Assembly: GCA_002102555.1 (NCBI GenBank)
Contig: MCFL01000140.1
Span: forward strand, 1-62,457
Length of the DNA: 62,457 bases
Source: Catenaria anguillulae PL171
Taxonomy: Eukaryota; Blastocladiomycota; Blastocladiomycetes; Blastocladiales; Catenariaceae
Direction of reading: 5' to 3'
The notes beneath the pieces are model-generated. The model made no database searches. It saw only the letters and a program-made list of their open reading frames with translations, and was not told the DNA's origin. The stretch's first letter is position 1, and the number at the start of each line of letters is the position of its first letter. Below are positions 9,967 through 20,704 of the stretch, one piece after another. The position numbers and the translations under genes were made by a program.

Positions 9967-11950
9967 ATGTCGATTTCGTACTTCATTGCTCAGCTGGTGG
10001 GACTCAGCAGTGCAAGTCAGTTTTCGCCAATGGTCATTTCAAGTCTATCCATTCTCAGTGTCGTGGCCGTTGTCTTGTCCGTCAATTCGCTTCTGTTTCT
10101 GGTGCTCGGCGCCGGAACCTGCAAGTCCCGACGTCAGATTGTCCTCGGTGCCATTGCCGCCGTTTTCATCATCACATTGTTCGTTCTGGTCCTGATGGGT
10201 GGCACATATGTTTGTATGCATTTGTGGACTGATTCGTGGAAATTTGTGAACGGTACTGAGTCACTGTCTGTGGCAGCTTGCGCACTGAATAAGACTTCTA
10301 ATCTGCCTCGCTGTATGATCCATTTTCAGAATCGATACGTTACCTGCCGTTGGTCTTTATTGTTCCTCGAGTGTTGACCGAGATTGGCGGGGAATTCGGA
10401 CTCGGATCTGTTCAAAAGTGTGGCATTCTGCTCGAGTTGGTTGTGCAAGGGTCGTTCTTGTGGTGGGGTACGTCACTTTCTGCCACCGTCTCTCTCCGAG
10501 AGGAAACAGTTTCGCTCACTTTGCCATGCTACTACAATGTCCAGCCAAACTCATTCAGGCCCCGTGGATTCTTTACCGAGCTCTTGCGTTTGGGTACAAA
10601 TGTGACAATACGAGGAAATGGTTGTTGGTAGAGTGGAACAAGATTTGCACACCGGGTATGCCATTCCGCGGAAACCGCCCTGCCTGCCATTTGTGGAACC
10701 TAACCATTTCTATCACCGCATTTACAGAAATGGCCCGCTTGCTCGGGATTGGTTGTGAGCAACGAGAGAAACTTTGTCGGTTGGAATCATCAAACATCAC
10801 ACTTCGGGCAGCATTGAAGAGCGCAAAGCAAGAGATTGACAAACTGCAACAATTTGGCGCCGCCATGCACAGTTTGGCCGACATTGAACCAAGTGAGCCG
10901 GTCGCTCGTTGCGAATTGGAAACAAGCGAATGGTCCATGGCGCATCTTTCAGCATCTATTTCAAAGCACGCATCCGCCGGGGCCATGGGTGACATTGTCG
11001 ACTTGGTCAAACACGCGATGCAAGTCATTCAGTCACACGAAGAGTACGCGAGTCAAGATACACGGACAATCGAGACGCTATTGGCCAAAGTGCGTTCTCT
11101 GGAGGTCGAAAAACAAGCTAAAAATGCAAAGAATCAACAGTTGGTGGTCGAAACCAGTGCGCTCTCTGCGTCTCTGCGTCATTTACAAGACAAACTGGCC
11201 GCAGCCGATGCGGAAATCGTTCAAATGGGCGAAACAATTCAATACCTGCAACAACATATCGGCGACCGATGTCACGACGTGACTACCATTGCCGAGCAAC
11301 TCTGTCGAGCAAACAATCGGGCTGCACGACTCGCAGCCACGTGCTGGCGCCTGGCCGGACGGCTCTCGGCTGCGGACCGCAAACAAATGATTCAAGCACG
11401 TCATCTCGCCGGTTTGTCGGCACGTCTGCGGGAGGTGGAAATCGATTCAACTGAGCGCAGAAGACAAATAATCCAACTCGCTTGCGCAAGCAAGCTCCGC
11501 ACAGAAAAACTCGAGCTCCAAATGAACGATTTGCTTGCCTCCGCCAACGAAAATGCGCAGCTGCTGGCGGAAGCCATGGACAAGAATACACGACTCGAAC
11601 GGGCAATGGAAGACTTGGAGCAGGAACTGGACGAGCGTTGCGCGGATGCGTCACAGCTGGATCGCGAGTACCAAGCGGCCCTCGACCAGCTCAACGAGCT
11701 TGAATCCTTGTCGAGCGCGTTTGAGAGTCGCCACGTGGCGCAAGAGCGCGAGATTTCACGGCTCAAGACGCAAGTCGAAAGTCTGACCAAGGGGTGTGAT
11801 GATCGAGACTCGCAAATCGATCTTCTGTTGGCAACGGGGCAAAAGCAGCGGACCCGGGTCGCGATGCTCTTGGCGGAAAAGGAGCAACTTGACAAGGCCT
11901 TAGCCGAGTTGAAGGTGACGGGACAACTGGCGCAGTCGCAAGACTTGTGA
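9967..11950 (+). CDS. Multi-pass membrane protein with long coiled-coil tail
   Basis: I join four exons: 9967-10252, 10330-10467, 10545-10655 and 10728-11950 (introns 77, 77 and 72 bp; GTACTG, GTACGT and GTATGC donors; CAG acceptors). Phases agree throughout and give exactly 585 aa. Exons 1-3 encode hydrophobic segments: about residues 20-50 (SPMVISSLSILSVVAVVLSV...), 57-82 (IVLGAIAAVFIITLFVLVLM), then YLPLVFIVPRVL and CGILLELVVQGSFLWW. Exon 4, residues about 179-585, is almost entirely heptad-rich coiled coil (REKLCRLESSNITLRAALKS at its start, EKEQLDKALAELK at its end). The architecture suggests a membrane-anchored tether or scaffold, for example at Golgi, nuclear envelope or flagellar base; the compartment is a guess. 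No family recognised. Without splicing only the coiled coil would be seen as a soluble protein. Confidence 0.75.
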
Positions 11951-12435
11951 GATTCGGAGGGCCTTGGCCCATACTGTATTGAGAATGGAGGTCGTGTTTC
12001 GAATGCACAATTCAAATGCTCGTGAAATGATTTCGAACTAAATAAGGACAAGACGACACTTCCGAATGTGTCTGCACCTATGCACTTTTCGTTCTGCTTG
12101 ATGGATTCCTGCCTTATGTACATCGCTACCTATCTCCTATGCGCTTTTCGTGTTTGCTGCCCTGTCATGTGTTGTTAGATTTTCTACTAGCTAAAACGCC
12201 TTTTGCATTTATCTTTCACTTCATTCTCCATTGAGCGCCCTGGGCTTGGACTTTGAGGTTGCGGCCAGTTTCGCCGCTGAGCCTCTGAATGATGTGCTGA
12301 ATGTCCGAGAGAACAACAGGCGACCAAAGTACGAATATGTCGATACAATACTCATATACTAAACCGAAACTGAATAAGTCACACGAGCAAAACTGTTCGT
12401 AAAGTGAATACAAGTCCAAAATAAAGTGTGGCAAT
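11951..12435. other. Convergent 3' intergenic region
   Basis: A 485-bp AT-rich gap between the coiled-coil gene (+) and the nucleotidase (-); presumably both 3' UTRs. No gene seen. Confidence 0.4.
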
Positions 12436-14680
12436 CTACAACAAAAACAGCACGAAACACGCGTGCACAACCGCCACAGCCAAGTAAACCATGGACGCAC
12501 GGCTAGGCTCAGCAGAGCTGGGCTTGGACTGGGCTCCCTTGGTGTCGGCGCCCGCCTCGGCGAAACGCACACCAGGTGCGTACACGGACTCGGGCACATC
12601 GACCGTCTTTGCCTTCTTGATCGCTTCCGTGACCATGTCATTGATTTGCAACCTCGTCTCTTGCGGACCAACCGATTCCAACGGCACAATTGCGTCTCCG
12701 CCATTGGCCATAAAGTCGAGAGTTACAACGGCATACTTTTTCGCTTTTTCGACAGGTTCCCACTTGCCTGGTGCGACTTCGACCTCGGCTCCATACACGC
12801 GCTCGTACTTGGGCTTGGACTTGTCGAGCCGGGCGCGCAGGCCACTGAATTGCGCAAACGACGAGACCGTCTTGCCGTCCTTGCGCTTGGCATCGGGTCC
12901 ATCGGCCGTCAGCGCAAGGTGCTCGAGCATGGTCAGGACACGGTCGCCGGGCATTTCAATCACGACCTGCGAGTTGGGGAACGGCAGAATGCCCATGACG
13001 TCGCCAACGCGAATGTCACCAGCACCCAAATCGGCACGAATACCGCCAGCGTTGATCATGCCAAAGTTGGGCAACGAGCCTGAGTACGACTTGCGTAACG
13101 TCTCGGCAATGAACCATCCAAGCGGACACGCCTTGTCGTTGCAGTCGCCGCGCTTCATGGCCGTCTTGCTGCTGCCCACGACCTCCTTGGCCGCCGCGTC
13201 AAACGGCGCACGCCACTTCTTGACCACCTCTTGCGTCGCATTGTGCTGGGCAATATCCATGGTCAAATGAATCGGGTCGCCGTCCAGTGACACAATGTTA
13301 CTCTCGGCGTCCCAAGCAATCGACAGCTTGCCAATGTACTCGCCCCATGCCTTGGCCTGCACAATGTACGTCTTCTTGCCCTCCTTGTTGGTGACAGGCA
13401 GGGGATACGTGCCCTTGACATCGGGAAGCGACGAATTCTTGCTCATGAGCGAGTGCGAGTGGCCGCCCACAATCAAGTTGATACCCTTTGTTGACTCGGC
13501 CACAATCTTGTCGTCGTCCAGCCCATTGTGCGACACGGCAATGATGCGCTTGATGCCCATGGCTTGCAACTCGTTGACGGCACGCTGCACGGGTCCGGAT
13601 TCGCCGGCCGGATCGGAAAACTTGACGTTCTTGGAAGGGTTTGCAATGATGTCGGGCGCCGTCTTTGTGATGAACCCAATCATGCCGATGCGGGCACCGT
13701 ACTTTGTGAGGACAACGTAGGGTGCAATACGGTCCTTGAGTAGCGGCTCGTTGGCAACGTCCATGTTGGACGAGATGACAGGAACGCGCAAGAGGCCGAG
13801 GAACTTTGAAAGGAGCGGGATGCCGTCGTCAAACTCGTGGTTGCCGATGGTAAACGCATCGAGGCCGATTGCATTCATGTATTCGGCCGTAATATTTCCA
13901 CGGTAATAGCTGGAAAAGACGTAGAGGCAACGCCGTGCGAGTGAGCGTGTCTCAACAGACATGGAAATCTGCAGGGTTTTGCCCATACCTGTAAAACAAG
14001 GTGCCCTGGAACTCGTCACCAGCATCGACCATGTACGTATTGGGCTCAGTGGCCCGAATCTGGTCGACAATGGTCTTGATGCGAGCAATACCGCCGTAGC
14101 ATTTCTTTTCCGCACGGTTCTTGTCGGTACAGTCGATCCCAGATGGTGCAAACTCGTCGTAATGGCCGTGCAAATCATTCCTGTGCCAGCGGATCAGATG
14201 AACAAGTCAGCCCACGTGTGAATTGGAACATGGCCAATACAGAGAGGACAAACGAACGTGTGAATCAGGGTCATGTTGAACGGCTTTGCATCGAGCGGCA
14301 ATTCCTTTTTGATGAGATCGTCACCGCCAAACCCGGGCAAGTACGTTTGATTGGCAGCGCCAGTGAATGGGACGCAAACATGGCAGCGATTGGTGGGCGC
14401 CGTATCGTTGCCAGCGGACGGGGTATTGGGCTGCTCCGAGTCGACTTGCAAATGAACCGACGGTTTGTGGCCGGGGAAGTCACCCCGTCCAATTCGCTCG
14501 GGGTTTTCCCTGTTCAATTGTGCAACTGAGCGTGAGCATGACACCTTGTCTGGAACTGTTGGAGCCGAACGAGAAATTGGTAGTGTACCAGGGGTAAGCT
14601 TGTTTCCGCCCACCAGTGGGCAGACCGCTCGTCGGTATTGTAAGTAGGCAGAGGTATGCCAGGAGTGAAACAATGAGCAT
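12436..14680 (-). CDS. GPI-anchored 5'-nucleotidase (UshA/CD73 family)
   Basis: Calcineurin-like metallophosphatase plus 5'-nucleotidase C-terminal domain; the family hydrolyses extracellular nucleotides to nucleosides and phosphate. Exons 14680-14589, 14509-14258, 14180-13989 and 13909-12436 (introns 79, 77 and 79 bp) give 669 aa. A signal peptide (MLIVSLLAYLCLLTIPTSG) is followed by metal-binding motifs TNDLHGHYDEF, DAGDEFQG, GNHEFDDG and GGHSHS, then GGIRADLGAG and ANGGDAI of the substrate domain. The last 30 residues are a small-residue stretch, a hydrophobic helix (YLAVAVVHACFVLFLL) and stop, the form of a GPI-attachment signal. The paralogue at 27.1 kb shares the first three intron positions but lacks this tail. 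The ATG at 14680 is chosen because it starts the signal peptide. Upstream lies a G-rich tract (14776-14812). Confidence 0.92.
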
Positions 14681-15946
14681 GTTGTCAAATCCAAGATGAT
14701 GGGTATTCAAGTAAAGAGCAGAGTTGATAGACCGAGTGCAAGCACGTCCGGTCTATATCGTTGAATGTTTGAAGTGAGGGAGAGAGGGGGGGGGGAGGGG
14801 AGGAGGGAGGAGTGTGAATGGAATGAAGCGGTCACTTCGGTGACGGTGAGGACATGTTGCGGATTTATACGTCGCTCACCACCCCAGCTGGAACGGCAGG
14901 ACTTTGCATGCATCTGCATGCGGCGATGGGGCGAATCTGCTTTGGTGACCGCTCATTGGCTGTATGCCCAGCACAAAGTTCCCTTAAGTGATCAAAAATG
15001 GGACTTATGGAGCAGCATTCAGGCCAAGAAGGGTGCTCGGATCGGATGGGCGGAGAATCGGAACCATGAGCACCATGACATGGCATGGACACATGACGAC
15101 CTGCCCGGCATGATGACTGAGGGCTGGGCATGGGCCTGGTGGGCTGCCACGGAACAGTTAAGTGCGCGAAACAAGCCAGTTTTTTGATAGCTGCAGCGGA
15201 TGACCCTGTCATTCCCGCTCAAAATAGATGGAGCCGGGTCAAAGCCAGGCCGTCTGCGTGGGTTGGATGAAAGTCAAGCCGACGCGTTCAAGCACGCAGG
15301 GCTCGTGCGTGAATTGGCTAGGTGCATGTCTACAGAATCAAACATGACATGAATCGGACATGGGGAAATCTGCTTGGTAACAGCAGCTCCTATGACGGGA
15401 TGTGTGATGTCCAGCCGTTACCTTCTTCAACTGCCGATCCCGAACCAATGCCTCCCTGCCGCTTCGTTCACTTGTCATGGCCACGGTCAACGGACTTCAG
15501 AATCATACAAGAGCTGGCGCTGGGCACGGAGTTGAGTTGTCGCCACAGCGCAGGAAATTATCATGGTGTTCATCTCGTCGCTTCGACCAGCGATGCTCCC
15601 CCCCCCCCCATGCCTTAACGCACACCTCGATAGAGCAGGCATGTATGAATGTCTCACGGTCCTGTCTCACATCACGTGCGCCCATCTTCGGTGGCGTTTC
15701 AAATCGCACGGGGTGATCTTCATGCAAGTTGCTGCCGCCACAGTCAACGCCCCAGCTCCCTGGCTCTGTGCATGTGCATGTGCATAGCGCCAACTGTGGT
15801 TGACTGTGCCCATTTCCGACGACTCGCCGCCGCCGCGGGTGGTTCAGGCAGCAACACAAATACTGGCTCAGCCCGAGGACTTGTGCTCCGTAGATGCTCA
15901 ATTACGCTTTAGCAAGATCATATAGACGACGCCGACTCAGAATCAA
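14681..15946. other. Divergent intergenic region
   Basis: A 1.27-kb gap between the nucleotidase (-) and the EF-hand gene (+). It contains the G10-AGGGG tract at 14776-14812 and a C-run around 15599-15609. No coding signal with family support seen on either strand. Confidence 0.4.
14776..14812 (+). repeat. Purine tract with G-runs upstream of the nucleotidase
   Basis: The plus strand has ten consecutive G (14786-14795), then AGGGGAGGAGGGAGGAG. It lies about 100-130 bp upstream of the nucleotidase ATG, where the coding strand is a pure pyrimidine tract. Four or more G-runs with short loops could form a G-quadruplex; that is inference. Confidence 0.6.
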
Positions 15947-17673
15947 ATGAAGAGCATCAAGCGATCCGTCGGCCAGCGCCTCGTCTCGGTTGGGACCGCC
16001 ATGGTCCAATCCGCTGGCCCATCGCCCAACAAACAGAAGCTGCTCACGCCCGCTGACCTCGCCTCCTCTGCGAATGACCCTTCGCCGACCGTGGCTACTA
16101 CGGCCACTCCCGGCAATGGTAATGGAAATGAAGCTGACGACGATCAACTGCCCACGCCGCTGGCGGCCGCAGACCTGACTCATCCGACCGCCGCCGCCGC
16201 CGAAGACACAGCCACGAACCTGTATCTGCAAGTCACGGCCGCCAAAGCCGCCGCCGAGGACCACCTGGCCATGGCCAATTCGGCCTCTGCCTTCGCAACC
16301 AAACTCATTGGCGCCAAGGACGACCTTCTCACAACGGCCGCCGATTCCTCTGGCGCCACCGAAGCCGTCACTGTCATCAAAGATTTTTGCAAAACGCTCA
16401 CGGCAGGTATCCCGGGCGCCTCTCAGCTCGTCACATGCATCGAGCTCATCCTTGACCAAGAAGCTGCCTTTCGCGAATCGCACGCACGCGCCGATGCGCT
16501 TTACGATACGGTCGTGTTTGTGCTGGAAGCCACGGCCAACTGCTACGACCCAGCAACATGGCAAGTTGGCACCAAGCCCGTGAAATGGGTGCTCAAGAAC
16601 TTGGACGACGCCGTGCGCGGCGCCCTGGCCGTGTTTGAAACGTTTGCGGGCCGTGGGTTTTGGGGCAAGTTGTTGTTTGCGCAACAGACGGTTGCGCAAG
16701 TGAAGGAGTGCGAGGAAGCACTCAAGGAGGCCATGGACTACTTGCAGTTTTTGATGGTGGTGGATGCGCGGATGCATGCGGCCAACGGACCCAAGGTGTT
16801 GCCCAAGAGGAAGCGGGCAGCGAGGCCTGAGGTGATGGAGCTTACCGAGGGCGAGATCAAGGCACAAAAGGTGGTTGATTCAACGCCCGGCGGCCTGGCA
16901 GCGGTTCAATCCAACCCGGAACTGTTGCGTCAAGGCATGGGCGGTGATGAGACCGAATGGACGGACGCCGATTTTCAAGACCTGCAACTCGACTTTACGA
17001 CGAGCGTCAACGACATGCGCCAAGAAATCACGCGCATCTTGGAATCGCAGGGCAAAACCCTGGACGAGGTCAAGTCCGAGCTGATGCGTTTGGCCGAGCG
17101 CGGATCCATGTTTACTCGCGTCAAGTGCAACGCCATGCGCCAGGTGTGGATGAGAGCTGGGTGGGGTGCGAGGGTCAAGGTTGCCGAGGTCATTGAGGTT
17201 ATCAATGAAGAGATCTGGGCAGAGCTGGAGGCCGAGATCAAGCGGCTGACGGGAACAAGGAAGAGGGTCGGCATCGATGGACAGCTCGAAGATGAGGAGG
17301 AAGAGTACGTCGGCGAGCATGCGGCTGCGGCACCCAGCAAGGTGCAGGTGATGGCCGAGGTGAAGCGGAGGATGGACCACTTCCTCCGGGTGTTTCGGGC
17401 GAGTATCGATGCTGACGGGGTACGGTTGCACTCATTGTCTCTCGCTCAAACTCCGACAGAGACTGAAAGCATTGACCTGACTTGGATCGGTTTACACAGT
17501 CGGGCATGGTGTCTCCAACGGAAATGAACCACTTTTTCCACAAACGCGAATGGCCGCTGTTGGATTTCTTCAAATACGTCGCCCTGTTCTTCCCGACAGT
17601 CGAGTATCAACTGCACGCACCAGTTTCCATTTTCCTGCACACGGACAACGCCATGACGCCGACTCACGTATGA
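15947..17673 (+). CDS. Helical-bundle (MLKL/HeLo-like) protein with C-terminal EF-hand
   Basis: Two exons, 15947-17419 and 17500-17673 (80-bp intron, phase 0), give 548 aa. Residues about 130-290 are helical with a pattern I associate with the MLKL/HeLo-type N-terminal bundle of fungal and plant cell-death proteins: AGIPGASQLVTCIELIL, then WGKLLFAQQTVAQVKECEEA with the brace-like EAMDYLQFLMVVDARM. This family link is inferred from pattern, not from a search. A second helical region runs to about 475. Splicing creates a canonical EF-hand: DADG at the end of exon 1 joins SGMVSPTE, giving Asp488, Asp490, Ser492, Val495 and Glu499 in positions 1, 3, 5, 8 and 12. The intron thus cuts inside the calcium loop. 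The next gene begins 161 bp downstream and may be the same gene: a phase-0 intron 17668-17753 would fuse them. Confidence 0.7.
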
Positions 17674-17834
17674 CGTTCAATCCAGGCTTTCATCTATTGA
17701 GTCCCTCTTCACACAACGTCTCCACCATCACTTCGACCGCCTCGACCGCCAAGCACCCATTCCATTCATTCTTCCACGTTTCGCGCTCTCACTTTGAATC
17801 CTTGCAACTACAAGCTGGGTCTGAACGTCTGGCC

Positions 17835-20571
17835 ATGGACTGGACCCGTTTCCACATTGTCATGCAACCGCTGTACGATCACTCGACCTTCCTGTCCAAG
17901 CTCTCGCCCACGTCCGGCCACAACTCGTGGTCGTGGTCCAAGAACACGCGCTACCACACGCTCCCGGCGCTGCGTGCCCTGCATCGCATCCACAACGCCA
18001 TTGCACCTATTCGCTCCGCGGTCGAGGCATCCTCACCCGACTGGCAATCCACGCTCGCGCCGGCCGTCAACCACTTGCTTGATACGGTTCGCGACTGGTC
18101 GCCTGGTCCCGCCGCCAGCTTGCACGACCTCATGCAAAGCGCAAACGTCTGGTACGCCGCACAAGCGTTCTGGATGGTGCCATCGGAAACGGCCGCCAAC
18201 TCGATCCCATTCCAACGCTCGCATATGCTCTTGCCGTCATCGTCGACGCACCCGTTGCCGGGTACCGCGTGGTATCCGCATGTCGCCGAGCTCGAGACTC
18301 GCTTGCCGAATTGTGCTGTGGTTGGTGGCCGAATTGCGGGAAAGCCCGTGTACCTTGCGCAGTGCGGAATCGCTGTTGATGAAAAGGTCATGGGCGTAGC
18401 GAGGATGATGGCATGTGCGTATGCATATGATGCGCGAGATACTGGGCTGGAAGTCGGGTACACCAAGACAATTGCGCCAGGCGTTGGGCAGATAGGGTTG
18501 GCCGCAAAGTTTGAGTGGATGGTGCACGAGCGGGTGCGTGGCGAGTGCTCTAGCTTAAGTGAGCCAGTGCCGTACTGGGCGAGGTGGCAAAAGTTTAACC
18601 TGGGGTGGGTCCCGAGTCCACATGCGGCCATGGTACGCTGCTCGTTCCAACTCTGGTAGTCTACGCTTTCACTCACGTTGGGTCGTCCACGCAGATGGGT
18701 CACCATGACGATACTCCCACGACGTGGTTCGGCCGCGTTCGTATCCCCAATGGAGACATTTCCATCTATTCGCGATCGCCCGCGCATCCATCGGCACCGG
18801 CCACCTCGTTCGACAATCGCATCGATCCAAATGTCACTTCACTGTACGACTTTGACGACGACGCTGACAACTCGACCGCCGACGACCTTGTGCCAGGCGT
18901 GATCTTGATGCACAGCGGCACCCAGCAACTCGAATTTATCGCCACCCGCACCGACCTCAACGGATCCACCACCACCCTGAGCACGCTTCCGCGCGACCTC
19001 AATCCCGTGATTGGTGCTTGTGACACCTATGTCCACGTGCCGCGGGACTCGATCAACCTGTCGCACCTCGTCCTTTGGCGCCATCAGCAAAAGAGCATGC
19101 TTTACCAGGAAATGGACTGGCTGCCGCTCGAATCCGAGGGCCCGACGCTCGACATGCAAAAGTTCCACGTCCCTATCGTCACGTGCGGAACCCCATCGAT
19201 TGCGGGCCACTTGGCATGGTGCTTGGATACAGCAGGCGGTGTATGCGGCGGCGTGCGCTTGGGCATGTGTTTGCCGTCGATTGCGCGCAACGTTGCCTTC
19301 TTTTGCCGTCGCACCGACGGTCGTGAAGAGTGGGTGGCGACCCGCATGTTTTTGGTGCTCATGAACAAGTTTGATCCGCTTGTTTGGAGGCGGTATGGGT
19401 CGTCGTTGAACAAGCCGTTGCATCGGTTGTTTTGGTTTGCGAGCCCTGACTTGACGGGCAAGGAGACTGCAGATGGCGCGGTGCTCAAGTTGGTGGAGCT
19501 GTCTGTGGGTGCGAGTCGGCCCACACCGGTCACGAGGAGGTTGGAGAAGGATGTCGTCCCTGCATTTCCGGGTATGCAATTTTTTCTTTTGCTTGCCCGG
19601 ACGATTCCGCTTAAAAGGAAGGCGCGCTAACGTGCTCGACGCTTACCCACACTGCAGATTTGGGCCAAGGCGCATTCACTGTCGCAAACACTGGCACCAC
19701 CTCCGGCACTTCCTCAGCCGCGGAAGCGCGGACCGAGTACTTGTACTACGTCATCACCACCTTGCCCAACATTGACTGGTACACGCCGTACCTTGACGGC
19801 GCCATGGACGACGCGAGCACCCGCGGCGACCTTGCCGCGCTCAACTGGTGGCTCGACTCTGGTCTCGTACTCGACTACACTGAGGATGCCGTGACGAACG
19901 CAAGCATCTCGGGCCACGTGCACGTGCTGCAATGGTGGTACGACCACAAGGATCAGCTCGAGTTCAAGTACAAGGATCATGCCGTCAATGTCAGCAAGCA
20001 CGTTGACGTGCTCAGGTGGTGGCGTGATACGCTCGGCGCCCAAGGGATCAAGTACACGGAGGAGGCGGTCCAAAATGCGTCCGGGTTTGGCAAACTGGAC
20101 GTGCTCGATTGGTGGCTCAACGAGTCTGGGCTCGAGTTCAAGTATAACGCGTCCGCAGTCAATTGGATTGGCTCGTCCCAGCACATGGGTCCGGATCAGA
20201 AAGTCAAGGTGCTCAGGTGGTGGAAGGAGGCGCATGTGGCGGGCAAGCTGCCGAGGGGTATGTTGTACACAGAAGAGGCCATGGATTCCGCGAATTCAAC
20301 TCAAGTGTTGGACTGGTGGATCGAGGAAGCTGCCGAGGCGTCATTGCCGCTTAAATTTTCGCCGGCATCCCTTGTGACTTTGGATCTGCATAGGCTGAGG
20401 TGGTGGAAGCAAAGGGCTGATGAGGGCAAGATAGAAAAGCTGTTGATCCCGAACGAGCGCAACTTGGAGCAGGTGTTCCGGGCCAGTAAGGAGGCCATGG
20501 CCTGGTGGATGAATTCTGGTTTGTTGAGCGATGAGACGATGCAGCGACTTGTCATGGTGTGCTTCATGTGA
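17835..20571 (+). CDS. DM9-like and ankyrin-like 'WW' repeat protein
   Basis: Exons 17835-18632, 18695-19571 and 19658-20571 (introns 62 and 86 bp) give 862 aa. The N-terminal part includes LPNCAVVGGRIAGKPVYLAQ followed by MMACAYAYDARDTGLEVG, which fits the DM9 repeat pattern (AVxGG...G.PxYxxR...CAYxxY...). DM9 proteins are mannose-binding lectins in animals; the match here is moderate. A middle region (residues about 270-560) is unassigned, with a Cys-rich segment near TCGTPSIAGHLAWCLDTAGG. The C-terminal 300 residues hold about seven ankyrin-like repeats with cores ALNWWLDSG, VLQWWYDHK, VLRWWRDTL, VLDWWLNES, VLRWWKEAH, VLDWWIEEA and LRWWKQRAD. The ATG at 17835 is the first good start; an upstream splice to the EF-hand exon (phase 0, acceptor AAG at 17753) would instead give a 1436-aa fusion. 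It ends 133 bp before the CAP gene. Confidence 0.65.
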
Positions 20572-20704
20572 AGCGTCCTCGCCTATATAGTATGGTACTC
20601 GGTGGTTCTTTTTTAACCATTTTCTGCATGAACTTTCGCGTCAACAGTTCGCACGTTGGTGTGCGAGCATGGTCAGTCGAGTTTCTATTTGTGAATGCAC
20701 TACA

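Noticed and set aside
9323-10195. A 290-codon plus-strand open frame upstream of and overlapping the membrane/coiled-coil gene
   Set aside because: Ser/Pro/His-rich composition typical of chance frames in C-rich DNA, no motif, and it overlaps the well-supported start of the spliced gene in another frame.
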